DNA of 42,311 bases from contig JAGQPF010000288.1 in the NCBI GenBank assembly GCA_020426845.1, forward strand, positions 1-42,311, in the 5' to 3' direction. Positions 8,843-17,447 of this stretch are shown in pieces. The DNA is from Planctomycetales bacterium (lineage in GTDB: Bacteria; Planctomycetota; Planctomycetia; Pirellulales; Pirellulaceae). Every line of letters starts with the position of its first letter. Position 1 is the stretch's first letter. A model generated the notes under the pieces. The model worked only from the letters and a program-made list of their open reading frames with translations, did not search any database and had not been told where the DNA came from. Position numbers and translations under genes: made by a program.

Positions 8843-9437
8843 GGGTCAACCAGCGATGAGATGGTCCGTGATCTCGCGCCGCAAAGCAACCGGCGCAATG
8901 GCCAACGGGAATGGCCATCGCGGATTGCGGGACGGGGCGTTTAGTAGGGACAGTGGACCGTGCTGCCCTGTGCCGTCCAAGTTCGACGGCACATCCTCCA
9001 ATGGCATTGGTGCGCGGGTCCACTCGTTAAGCACACCACGCGTGGCAACGCACGGTGTCGCACCCTTTTCTTCGGCACGCTCGGAATAATCGCTACAAAC
9101 AAACTGAGCGTCACAACGGCAAAAACCCTTGCTACACAACGCCTTCGGGACTGCTGGCGGGGGGCGGGAAGGGCAATTTGGCCGCAAGGTTCGACCGGAC
9201 TCCCCAAATTGACATTGGCCCCCGGCCGAAGCGTTTTGATTTCCTGGCCACTGATTTCGCCTTGGGTTTCCCGGTTGGCCAGAACCTATCGCGCCGAGTC
9301 AGATTGCGGGTTTTAATGGTGGCGCCGACCGGCTGGGTTGCTTTGTGTGACTTGGAGTGGTGGAGACGATGAATTGAGCGTTGGCGTTACGAGTTTTTCC
9401 AACAAGCAGTTAAACCCATTTCCACCACGGGCAACTG
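8843..9437. other. Divergent intergenic region, secretin / TolC-like gene
   Basis: I see no convincing gene in these 595 bp; the short frames here lack coding character. The region must hold the promoters of both the secretin and the TolC-like gene. Visible structure includes a 9-bp inverted repeat at 8970-8994, the 10-bp palindrome CCACGCGTGG at 9036-9045, and a TTGACA at 9209-9214 that lacks a good -10 partner at the right distance. Confidence 0.5.
8970..8994. promoter_or_regulatory. Inverted repeat in the secretin/TolC promoter region
   Basis: TGTGCCGTC at 8970-8978 and GACGGCACA at 8986-8994 form a perfect 9-bp dyad around a 7-base spacer. It lies about 130 bp upstream of the secretin start. 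With no T-run on either side it is a better candidate for an operator than for a terminator. The binding protein is unknown. Confidence 0.35.
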
Positions 9438-11537
9438 TTGCACGGTTCGCACGAATGGCGACGATACGTCCGGTCTCTCTTCGGAGGGCGACGTGGGCGG
9501 CTGCGCCGACCGGAGCGTCTCTCAAGGGCCTGGTTCGGATTGCTGTGGGTCCTGCCGGTATTCATGCTGTTGGGCTGTTCCACTCGTCCGGGGCATCCCA
9601 ACCCGCCACGCGGCGGCGCAGCGTTTCTCGGCGTGCCGCAGGAGATCACGTACGCCGCGGCGCAGCCAGCACCACCGCAACGGCCGGCTGCGCCTCCCCC
9701 CTGGACGTTGCGCAGTGACGCTCCGCCGGAGTACTGGGACCTGTCGCTCGAAGAGGCCGTACGGTTGGCGCTGCATCACAGTCAGGTGGTGAGAGACCTG
9801 GGCGGACGAGTGGTTGAGGCGCCCGCGGCCAACGCGACGCATTACGGACCGGCGCTGGCGCAGTCGAATCCGCGGACGGGAGAGGAGGCAGCTCTGAGCG
9901 CCTTCGACGCTCAGGTCAGCACGAGTCTGTTTTGGGCGCACGACGAGCGGACGCTGAACAACGTCCTGTTCGGTGGAGGCGTGGCGGGCCTGATTCAGAA
10001 CACACGGAACTTTGCCGTCGAGTATTCCAAGACCGCGGCCACTGGCACCCGTTTGGCGCTGCGCAACCTGACTCGATACAACCAGGACAACGCCGGCGCA
10101 CTCAACCGCTTCCCCAGCTCCTGGGAGACGACTTGGGAAGGCGAAGTGCGACATCCGCTGCTGCAAGGCGGCGGACTCGAGTTCAATCGAATTGCCGGAC
10201 CGAACGCGCAGCCGGGGTTGTACAACGGCGTGCTGCTGGCTCGGGTCAACACGGATGTCGCCGCAGTGGATTTTGAAATTGCCATTCGCAATCTCGTCCG
10301 CGACGTGGAGCTCACTTACTGGGAGCTGTATTTCGCTTATCGCGAATTTGACGCGCGCAGTCGAGGACGCGACGCCGCTCGGGAAACCTGGCAGGTCGTG
10401 CGCGACAAGCTGAGCGTCGGTGAAGAGGACGAAGAACGCGAGGCGCTGGCAAGTGAGCAGTATTTCACCGCGCAGGCCGCGGTCGAGGAGTCGCTCTCGG
10501 GCAACAGCCTGTCCAACGCCACCACCGGAGGCGTCTATGGCGTGGAGCGGCGGCTGCGCTGGCTGATGGGACAGCCTCCCACGGGCCCGGCTCTGCTGCG
10601 TCCGGTGGACGAGCCAAGTCGAGTCGATGTACAGTTCCCTTGGGAGGAGATTCACGCCGAGGCACAGTGGCGCCGCGCCGAGCTCCGCCGACAAGAGTGG
10701 GAGATCAAACGCAGCGAACTGGAGCTCACGGCGGCGCGAAACTTCCTGAAAGCTCGGCTGGATGTCGTCGGGCAGTATCGCTTCCGTGGCTTCGGCAACG
10801 AGCTGGTTGGCGGACATCGTCCCAACAGCAGCGCGGTGAGCGACCTGCTGACTGGCGACCTGCAAGGCGGCCAGATCGGAGTCGAACTGAGCAGGCCGGT
10901 TGGCAATCGCATCGGGCATACGGCGGTGCAGCACGCGCAGTTGCAGTTGAGGCGGCAGCGCGACATCCATCGCGAACAGTCACTGCGCGTCGAGCACGAG
11001 GTGAGCCACGCCTATGGGCAGCTCGCTCGCAGCTATCAGCTCACTCGCACCAACTACAATCGCAGCCAAGCCGCGATTCGCCAATGGTCAGCGATCTCTC
11101 GCAAGTACGAGGCGGGGGTGCAGGAGCCCGGCGCACCCGAGATCCTGCTGGAGAACGTGCTGGCGGCGCAGAGCCGCGCTGTGGTGGCCACGACGGCCTA
11201 TCACCGCTCCTTGGTGGACTACAATCAGGCGTTGATGAGCGTGCACCTGGCCAAGGGCACTTTGCTCGACTACCACCAGGTGTATCTCAGCGAGGGCCCT
11301 CATTCGCCCGCGGCGATGACGTCCGCTCATCGCACCGCTTCACGTTTGGTGCCGCGCGAACTGCCCTGCCTGCAGATCCCCGCCCCGATCGAGAGCGGAC
11401 CGTACGAGCAACGCCACCTCGCGCCGTCGCTGGACCTCGACGGGTTGCGCCTCGAAGTGGCGCCTGAGGTTCCGGCAGTGGACATCCAGCCGTTGGAAGA
11501 AGAGCTGCTGCCCGCGCCACTTTCTTCGCCGGACTGA
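9438..11537 (+). CDS. TolC-family outer-membrane efflux lipoprotein
   Basis: The protein (699 residues from the TTG at 9438) has an Arg-rich N-terminus, a hydrophobic stretch and a lipobox LLGCS (Cys at about residue 47), so it is an outer-membrane lipoprotein. The rest has the features of an outer-membrane efflux protein: 'LSLEEAVRLALHHS' (about 100-113), beta-barrel-like segments with 'HPLLQGGG', then long amphipathic helices such as 'RNLVRDVELTYWELYFAYREF' split into two and a second repeat with 'ELTAARNFLKARLDVVGQYR' and 'SYQLTRTNYNRSQAAI'. About 75 C-terminal residues are Pro-rich and outside the fold. It would form a trimeric tunnel for export by an ABC or RND pump, but no pump genes are adjacent. 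The start is uncertain: no Shine-Dalgarno sequence is obvious, and a later TTG would shorten the leader. Confidence 0.82.
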   Translation: MHGSHEWRRYVRSLFGGRRGRLRRPERLSRAWFGLLWVLPVFMLLGCSTRPGHPNPPRGGAAFLGVPQEITYAAAQPAPPQRPAAPPPWTLRSDAPPEYWDLSLEEAVRLALHHSQVVRDLGGRVVEAPAANATHYGPALAQSNPRTGEEAALSAFDAQVSTSLFWAHDERTLNNVLFGGGVAGLIQNTRNFAVEYSKTAATGTRLALRNLTRYNQDNAGALNRFPSSWETTWEGEVRHPLLQGGGLEFNRIAGPNAQPGLYNGVLLARVNTDVAAVDFEIAIRNLVRDVELTYWELYFAYREFDARSRGRDAARETWQVVRDKLSVGEEDEEREALASEQYFTAQAAVEESLSGNSLSNATTGGVYGVERRLRWLMGQPPTGPALLRPVDEPSRVDVQFPWEEIHAEAQWRRAELRRQEWEIKRSELELTAARNFLKARLDVVGQYRFRGFGNELVGGHRPNSSAVSDLLTGDLQGGQIGVELSRPVGNRIGHTAVQHAQLQLRRQRDIHREQSLRVEHEVSHAYGQLARSYQLTRTNYNRSQAAIRQWSAISRKYEAGVQEPGAPEILLENVLAAQSRAVVATTAYHRSLVDYNQALMSVHLAKGTLLDYHQVYLSEGPHSPAAMTSAHRTASRLVPRELPCLQIPAPIESGPYEQRHLAPSLDLDGLRLEVAPEVPAVDIQPLEEELLPAPLSSPD

Positions 11538-11593
11538 TTATTTGCCACGGATCAAACACGGATTGAACACGGATAGAATCTTCCTTCTTCTTT

Positions 11594-11620
11594 CTTTGCG
11601 TCTTTGCGACTTTGCGTGAG
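11594..11620. repeat. CTTTGCGTCTTTGCG-type dispersed repeat
   Basis: Three tandem CTTTGCG-like words end in GTGAG. The same sequence type occurs twice, in inverted orientation, at 19434-19537. Here it lies between the convergent TolC-like and SGNH genes, about 60 bp after the TolC-like stop. The surrounding 11538-11732 is otherwise non-coding. Confidence 0.6.
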
Positions 11621-11732
11621 CAAGTTGTGTTGCGCGAGTGGATTGCGGACGGGGCACTGAGCCAATGCAGGTGGGCTCAAGCGACGCGACGTGCAAAGAG
11701 ACGACAGATGAAAGGCTCTCGCATTTCAATCG

Positions 11733-12374
11733 TCAGCACATCTTGCGTGGGAAAACGTGGGTCGTTGGGTCACCAAAATTGATCTCGTTCAGCATAGCAT
11801 GCAGCTGCCTCGCGATTTTGGCGCCGCCGATTTCGGACGGCTCGATCGGCGAGGCGTCGCTGTAATCCGACGGCGCGGTGCATACAAGGCGAAGATCGAG
11901 CACGTTCATTCCAGCCGCGAACAGTTCGCGCAGGATCACGTCGTTAAAGAGGGACAGCGCCATTCGTTCTACGTCCGCCAAATCCGGCACCGCGTCGTAC
12001 ACGGTGCAGCCGATCGCCGGCAACTCCAGCTCGCGGATGGCGGCGATCAAGCGGCGGTAGTCGGCCCGGAACTGCTGTTGCAACTCGGCGAGGGCCTCGA
12101 GCTTTTGAGCGGCGGACTCCCCCTCGGCATAGAGCACCCGAGCGCCCTCGAGCGCATCATTGCCGCCGGCGCTGAGAACCAGGTGCGTCGCCGCCGGCAT
12201 GAGGTCGAGCTGTCGATGCACGTTGTTGACGGTGGCGCCGTCACGCGCCAGCAGTGTCACCTTCCAGTCACCTTGCAGAAAGGCTTGGAGTTGTTCGGCC
12301 AGCGGGTCGCCGCCGCTCACGTAGGCGCCATTGTCGAGAATGGAGTCACCCGCCAGCACAACATGCCCGCTCAT
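11733..12374 (-). CDS. SGNH/GDSL-family hydrolase
   Basis: The 213-residue cytosolic protein opens with VVLAGDSILDNGAYV, where GDS supplies the nucleophilic Ser of block I. SAGGNDALEG gives the block III Asn. Near the C-terminus, where most family members have DxxHP, this protein reads SPIEPSEIGGAKIA, so the usual Asp and His are Ser and Glu. From memory a subgroup of SGNH proteins shares this IEPS pattern, so it may be a subgroup feature and not a defect. There is no signal peptide. The start ATG overlaps the stop of the DUF1501 gene upstream by 4 bp, implying coupling. The substrate is unknown; esterase or acyl-hydrolase activity is the family default. Confidence 0.75.
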   Translation of the reverse strand: MSGHVVLAGDSILDNGAYVSGGDPLAEQLQAFLQGDWKVTLLARDGATVNNVHRQLDLMPAATHLVLSAGGNDALEGARVLYAEGESAAQKLEALAELQQQFRADYRRLIAAIRELELPAIGCTVYDAVPDLADVERMALSLFNDVILRELFAAGMNVLDLRLVCTAPSDYSDASPIEPSEIGGAKIARQLHAMLNEINFGDPTTHVFPRKMC

Positions 12375-13795
12375 GCGAACGCCTCGGTGACGGCCGCGGC
12401 GCCGAAGACAGTTGGTGTCTCATTGCGGCCATGATGCAGATGTGAGAGCCGGGCGGCGTCGATGCCCAGCGCGTGCAAAATGGTTGTATGCAGGTCCTGT
12501 GGGCTGACGGGACGCTCGATGGCGACATAGCCGAGCGGGTCGGTGGCGCCGATCACCTTGCCACCGGCCACACCGCCGCCGGCGAGCCAGACCGAATAGC
12601 CCGCGGGCGAGTGGTCGCGTCCATTGCCGCGTCCCTCCATGGTCGGCGTGCGGCCGAACTCGCCACACCACACGACCAAGGTCGACTCGAGCAATCCGCG
12701 TTGCTTGAGGTCGGTCAACAAGCCGGCAATTGGGCGATCCGTGGCCCCCGCCAGCTTGTCGTGATTCGCCTTGATGTTGCCATGGGCGTCCCAGCCACCG
12801 ACTCGCAGTTGGACGAAACGCACGCCTCGCTCGGTCATCCGCCGGGCGAGCAGGCATCCCGTGCCGACGTCTGCCGTCGCCTTCTCGTCCATGCCGTAAA
12901 GTTTTCGCGTGGCCGCTGACTCTTGGCTCAGGTCCATCAGCTCGGGCGCCGTGGACTGCATGCGGTCGGCTAACGCGTAAGAGCGGCGACGCGCTTCCAA
13001 TTCGCTGTTTGGACCGAGTTGCTCGAGTTGTCGTTGATGGAACCAGTCAATCAACTCCAATTGGCGCTGCCGCTGCGCGACGGAAAGCCCGGAAGGCATG
13101 GCGAGATTGCGGATGCCGTCGGCGGGCGAGACGACGGCGCCTTGGAAACGCGATGGCAAGAAGGCGGGACCCCAGCCCGCGGCCTGCGCAAATTGCATGC
13201 CGTCAGTGCGGAGGTTCATCACGATGAAGGCTGGCAGGCTGACGTTCTCCGCGCCGGCGCCGTAGACGGTCCAGGCGCCGAGGCTGGGGCGGTTGCCCAA
13301 CGCGGCGCCACACAAGGCCAAGCATTCGCCCGGCCCATGCACCGGATTGCGATGCGACATCGAACGAATCACGCAGAGCTCGTCGGCATGCCGAGATAAC
13401 TCGGGGAAGAGCGCCGAAATCGGCATGCCGGACTCGCCGTGACGGGAAAATTTCCAAGGCGACGCCAGTAGGTTCTTGAGGCCGGCGCGCTGAATCTTGG
13501 GGACGTGGCGAGCGATGCTGTCGGGAACATCCTTCCCGTCCAGCTTCGCCAGCTCCGGCTTGGGGTCGAACGTGTCGACCTGGCTGGGCCCGCCCGCCAT
13601 GAACAACACAATGACCCGGTCCGCGCGCGCCGGGAAATGCAATGTGCGAGACTCGATAGCCGCCAACGCCCGCGCACCGTGAGACTGCGCTCCGGTTTCC
13701 GGAGTTTGGCCCCGGGCGACCGACACCGACCCGGCGCCGACACTCGCCAACGCAGCAGCGTGCAGGAACGCTCGTCGGTTCCGAGGTGTGATCAC
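12371..13795 (-). CDS. DUF1501 exported protein (Tat signal), sulfatase-like
   Basis: The 474-residue protein has the twin-arginine leader RNRRAFLHAAALASVGAG. It also has the DUF1501 landmarks 'VIVLFMAGGPSQVDTFDPKPEL', 'CVIRSMSHRNPVHGPGECL', 'GVRFVQLRVGGWDAHGNI' and 'VVWCGEFGRTPTMEGRGNGRDHSP'. The last three hold the Asp/His residues that align with metal ligands of alkaline-phosphatase-like enzymes. DUF1501 genes are a planctomycete hallmark and normally sit beside a DUF1549/DUF1553 partner, as here (upstream gene ends at 13868). The enzymatic role of the pair is not established. It should be folded in the cytoplasm and exported by Tat. The downstream SGNH gene overlaps by 4 bp. Confidence 0.9.
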   Translation of the reverse strand: MITPRNRRAFLHAAALASVGAGSVSVARGQTPETGAQSHGARALAAIESRTLHFPARADRVIVLFMAGGPSQVDTFDPKPELAKLDGKDVPDSIARHVPKIQRAGLKNLLASPWKFSRHGESGMPISALFPELSRHADELCVIRSMSHRNPVHGPGECLALCGAALGNRPSLGAWTVYGAGAENVSLPAFIVMNLRTDGMQFAQAAGWGPAFLPSRFQGAVVSPADGIRNLAMPSGLSVAQRQRQLELIDWFHQRQLEQLGPNSELEARRRSYALADRMQSTAPELMDLSQESAATRKLYGMDEKATADVGTGCLLARRMTERGVRFVQLRVGGWDAHGNIKANHDKLAGATDRPIAGLLTDLKQRGLLESTLVVWCGEFGRTPTMEGRGNGRDHSPAGYSVWLAGGGVAGGKVIGATDPLGYVAIERPVSPQDLHTTILHALGIDAARLSHLHHGRNETPTVFGAAAVTEAFA

Positions 13796-13811
13796 GGGCG
13801 ATACTCCAAAG

Positions 13812-13863
13812 ATAACGGCTGCGGATAACGGCTGCGGATAACGGCTGCGGATAACGGCTGCGG
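13812..13863. repeat. Four perfect 13-bp tandem repeats
   Basis: The unit ATAACGGCTGCGG is repeated four times without mismatch. It fills most of the 72-bp gap between the stop of the PSCyt1/DUF1549/DUF1553 gene and the start of the DUF1501 gene (both leftward). Copy number is likely to vary between strains. Confidence 0.9.
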
Positions 13864-13867
13864 TCGC

Positions 13868-16800
13868 TTACGGGATGTAGAGAAACTCGCTGAGGTTCAG
13901 CAATGCCAGGCAGAGCTGCTCCAACGCATCGGGGCCGCTGTCGGTTGCCGGGCTTTGACGCAGAAACTCGGCGATGCGGACAATCTCTTCGGGGCTCGGG
14001 TGTCGCGCAAGCGTCATGTGGATGGCAGCGCGAGCGAGCTGGTCGTGATCCTGAGCGGCGGCCGCCGCGCGCACACGACTCGCGAGCCCAGCCGCGCTGC
14101 GCGTCATCAGGTCGCTGTTCAGCAAGTACAGCGGCTGCATCGGCACAGTGGATACGCGACGTTGGCTGCAGACGCCAATGCCGCCGGGAGCGTCGAACAG
14201 GACTTGGTCGTGGGCGATCCGCTGCCGCTGATGCGCCAGATAAATGGTCCGCCGCAGCGACGTCTCCAGTTTTCCCACGGCGACGCTCGGGCCTCCCGGC
14301 GTGTCGTCCAACCTGTGGGACACCGCAAGCACGCAGTCGCGAATCGCCTCCGCCTCCAAGCGTCGTGGCTCCCAACGCCAGTAGAGGCGGTTCTCCGGAT
14401 CCAACTGTCTCGCTCGTTCGTTGTCGGTGGACGATTGTCGGTAGGTGTTGGAGCGAACGATCAATTGGTGAATATGGCGAGTGCTCCATCCATGCGCCAC
14501 AAGCTCGCTGGCGAGAAAGTCGAGCAATGCGGGATGGCTGGGAAGCTCTCCCTGCGTGCCGAAGTCGCCGGGTGTCTCAACCAAGCCACGGCCGAAGTGC
14601 CACTGCCAGATCCGGTTGACCCATACTCGAGCGGCAAGGGGCTGACGGGAAGATGTCAGCCACTCGGCGAGTTGCTGACGAGGAGCCGGCGCGTCGATCG
14701 GAGCATCTTGTTCCTTTGCCGAAGGCTCGCTCGTGGGGCCGAACACCGCTGGCCAAGCGGGCTCGACTCGCGGGCCAGGCGAGCCAACGTCGCCGCGCAG
14801 CAGAATGTGCGTCGGGCGAGGATAAGCGGTGCGGCGAGTCGACAACGGCCACCGCATCTCATGGGGCGCGACCGGCCGGCTCGGCGCCGACGCAAGCGTG
14901 GCATGCCAGCCCCAGGTTTGCGGCAAGGCGCCAATGCTGCGCTCCAACTGGTCGAAGCTCCGACGCTCCTCGGAGCGCATGGCGCCCACCACCGACTTGG
15001 GTGTCACGAGAATCGGCTCGGGCTGACCGGCAGCTCTCCGCGCGCGGATCATGCGCTGCTCAACGGAGCGGAACAAACGCCACCGCAGATCGATCAACTG
15101 CTCGGCCTCGGCAGTGCTGTCGAGCACCAGATTGCCGGGCTGCCCTTGGGCAAAGAACGCCTGGAATTGGTAGTAGTCGCGCAGGGACAATGGATCGAAC
15201 TTGTGCGAATGGCACTGAGCACACTCTAGCGTCAAACCCAGAAATGTGGACGCCGTCGTGTTGGCGACATCGACGAGGATGTCATTCCGCTGAATCGCCT
15301 TGTCCAATTCATTGCCGCTGTAGCGGGCGCCTGCCAAAAAGCCGGTCGCCGCCAACTGCTCGGCGGTGGGCTCCGATTCAAGATCCCCCGCCAGTTGCTC
15401 ACGGATAAAGACGTCAAACGGCTTGTCCCGTTGAAAACTCTCGATCACGTAGTCGCGATATCGCCAAGCGTGCGGACGCTCGCGATTGTGCTGGTGCCCG
15501 TTGCTCTCGGCCCACCTCGCGACGTCCAGCCAATGGCGCCCCCATCGCTCACCGTATGCCCGCGTGGCCAGCAGTTGATCGGCGAGCCGGTCGGCAATGT
15601 CATGTGACTCGGCGGCCGAAGTGTTGTCGGGTTGTCGTGTCTCGCTGGCCGAAAAATCGCCTGCATCCGCGGGCGGCAGGCCGGTCAGGTCCAAGGCCAA
15701 GCGTCGTCGCAGGGTGTCGACGGACGCCAGCGGGGCGGGCCGCAACCCGTGTTTGTCGAGCTGCTCGGCAATGAACGCGTCGACCGGAGTGCGTATCCAG
15801 TGCTCCCAGTCGTCAACCTGAGGAATCGCTGGCCGTTGAATCGGTTGGAATGACCAGTGGTCCGTTGTCCGCGCCGGCGTGGGTAGCAGCGTCTCGTCCC
15901 AGGAGACACCCTCGTTGATCCACGTCGTCAACGTGGCAATCTCCTCGACACTGAGTCGCTCGCCCGCGTCGGGAGGCGGCATTCTCGACTCGGGGTCCTC
16001 GGTTTGCAGTCGGAGGACCAGTGGACTCTCGTCCGCATGCCGTGGCTTGACCTGATTCAGCAATTCGTCCCAAACGTCCAGTCGCACGCCGGCGTCCGGC
16101 TTCTCGCCGCTATGACATGCAAAGCAACGTTGTTTCAGAATCGGCGCCACTTGCTTGCCGAAATCGACCGTCACCACCGGGGGCGGATCGACTTCAGGTT
16201 TTGCTTCGGGCTCGACGGGTTCGGATGGCAACGACAAACCGAACAGCGCTTCCCATTGCTGGTGCACCTTGACGTCGCTGACCAGGATGCGGTCGCTGGG
16301 CTCCGTTTTGCCGCCGGTGGTGAAGCCCATCCAGCGCAAGGTTTGTGGTCCCCTGCCCCGCGCCGTGGCGTGGGGTCGAGCCAGTTCGCCGGGCCCCGGG
16401 TTAATCCAGAGCTCCAACTGATCGTAGCTTCGTCCACCTTCGCTAACGCGGAGTCGAGCGACAATGCGGTGCTCGACGTCGCCTTGCAACGGCTTGGCGT
16501 ATGCTTCACGCCGAGGCTCGAATCGGACCATGAAGCGGTTTTCGCCCGCCGAGACGTGCAAGCCGATGTTGGGCACGGCGCCATGCGTCGCCGACTCGCC
16601 GCCTTCGACTTCATCGAGCCACAGGGCGAAGAACTCGCCATCGCCCTTGCCCGGCAGGTCGATCGACTCGCCATCGTAGCGAAGGCGATACTCAATGAAC
16701 GCGTCGGCGCCTTCCAGCGGCGGGTCGACTTGGCGGCGAAGCGGGTTCGCCCGCGCTCCGGTGCCGCGCAACTCGTGCCAGCGGACAACGTCCGCGTTGC

Positions 16801-17026
16801 CTATCCAGTCCTTCGTCGTCGGCTCCGATTTTTCGGCGCGGGTGTCCATCGCGCGCGACCGTTGTGAGGCCCCATCGTCCGCGCCCGCTGTGCCAATTGC
16901 GCCGGCGACCAACGCGATCACGGCGCAGATGACGCAGACGGCGCAGATGGCGCAGTGCCCCTTCGCCTGCGGCCTCTTGCCCGAGACGTAGCTGGCGACG
17001 TTGTGGAGGTTGGACGGGATGATCAT
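13868..17026 (-). CDS. PSCyt1/DUF1549/DUF1553 planctomycete cytochrome-type protein
   Basis: This 1052-residue exported protein has a Cys-rich hydrophobic leader (about residues 22-46). Next comes a beta-sandwich-like region (about 80-265), then a PSCyt1 domain with one haem-binding CFACH (about 299-303) and MPPPD. DUF1549 follows (about 385-620, 'RWGRHWLDVARWAESNGHQ'). DUF1553 closes the protein (about 770-1030, 'AARVWVNRIWQWHFGRGLVETPGDFG'). This domain order is the standard planctomycete partner of DUF1501 proteins, and the next leftward gene encodes one. The c-type haem implies a periplasmic or intracytoplasmic-membrane-facing location and possible electron transfer. Function is otherwise unproven. 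The start is the ATG at 17026; shorter starts are possible. A dispersed palindromic element lies within the frame just after the leader. Confidence 0.9.
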   Translation of the reverse strand: MIIPSNLHNVASYVSGKRPQAKGHCAICAVCVICAVIALVAGAIGTAGADDGASQRSRAMDTRAEKSEPTTKDWIGNADVVRWHELRGTGARANPLRRQVDPPLEGADAFIEYRLRYDGESIDLPGKGDGEFFALWLDEVEGGESATHGAVPNIGLHVSAGENRFMVRFEPRREAYAKPLQGDVEHRIVARLRVSEGGRSYDQLELWINPGPGELARPHATARGRGPQTLRWMGFTTGGKTEPSDRILVSDVKVHQQWEALFGLSLPSEPVEPEAKPEVDPPPVVTVDFGKQVAPILKQRCFACHSGEKPDAGVRLDVWDELLNQVKPRHADESPLVLRLQTEDPESRMPPPDAGERLSVEEIATLTTWINEGVSWDETLLPTPARTTDHWSFQPIQRPAIPQVDDWEHWIRTPVDAFIAEQLDKHGLRPAPLASVDTLRRRLALDLTGLPPADAGDFSASETRQPDNTSAAESHDIADRLADQLLATRAYGERWGRHWLDVARWAESNGHQHNRERPHAWRYRDYVIESFQRDKPFDVFIREQLAGDLESEPTAEQLAATGFLAGARYSGNELDKAIQRNDILVDVANTTASTFLGLTLECAQCHSHKFDPLSLRDYYQFQAFFAQGQPGNLVLDSTAEAEQLIDLRWRLFRSVEQRMIRARRAAGQPEPILVTPKSVVGAMRSEERRSFDQLERSIGALPQTWGWHATLASAPSRPVAPHEMRWPLSTRRTAYPRPTHILLRGDVGSPGPRVEPAWPAVFGPTSEPSAKEQDAPIDAPAPRQQLAEWLTSSRQPLAARVWVNRIWQWHFGRGLVETPGDFGTQGELPSHPALLDFLASELVAHGWSTRHIHQLIVRSNTYRQSSTDNERARQLDPENRLYWRWEPRRLEAEAIRDCVLAVSHRLDDTPGGPSVAVGKLETSLRRTIYLAHQRQRIAHDQVLFDAPGGIGVCSQRRVSTVPMQPLYLLNSDLMTRSAAGLASRVRAAAAAQDHDQLARAAIHMTLARHPSPEEIVRIAEFLRQSPATDSGPDALEQLCLALLNLSEFLYIP
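16845..16871 (+). repeat. In-frame dispersed palindromic element, copy B
   Basis: The 27-bp core TCCATCGC-N2-GCGACC-N-TTGTGAGGCC is identical at all 24 fixed positions to the copies at 5406-5432 and 30296-30322. It lies in the linker after the signal peptide of the PSCyt1 protein, where it reads GASQRSRAMD in frame. Confidence 0.65.
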
Positions 17027-17447
17027 CGAATACCGCGAGTCATTTGATCGCTAGGCGGGTGTGACGGGGCAGCGGACCCCATTACGAGGGTTAATTGTAA
17101 ATCAGATGCCGATTCCGTGTGACCCGCAGCAGACCCGATGGTTGATTGCCGTCGCCTGTGGTTGGGGGACACACTCCCGCGTGCGAGATTCACCGCTGTT
17201 TGCGGGTGCTTTGCATCCTCCCGTGGCGCCACGGCGCCCTATGGTTAAGCACGGCGCGGACAAACCGGGGAGCGAGTCAGCGTGCCTCCATAGGCACTCC
17301 ATCGATTGGATTGAGCCAATTGGCACGATTCCGACGGCACGGCCGCCGCGTGCCTCGCCCGCCACCGGTTGGTCGGCACGCAATGTGCACGACGGCGGAT
17401 CGACGCTACAGGACTTGGATTGAAGCAAGAACGGACTGCGCGGAACG
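17027..17447. other. Divergent intergenic region, PSCyt1 gene / AspT-like transporter
   Basis: I find no supported gene in these 421 bp. An A/T-rich spot at 17091-17100 contains TACAAT on the leftward strand (17094-17099), a plausible -10 for the PSCyt1 gene but with no good -35. No terminator or repeat was recognised. Confidence 0.4.

Noticed and set aside
8846..9187. Short open frames in the secretin/TolC intergenic region
   Set aside because: None has coding character, a ribosome site or a recognisable motif, and they overlap each other on both strands.
9209..9214. TTGACA as a -35 box for the TolC-like gene
   Set aside because: No acceptable -10 hexamer lies 16-19 bp downstream.
9522..10970. 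A 482-codon leftward frame opposite the TolC-like gene
   Set aside because: It is shadow sequence without motifs; the TolC-family pattern is clear on the other strand.
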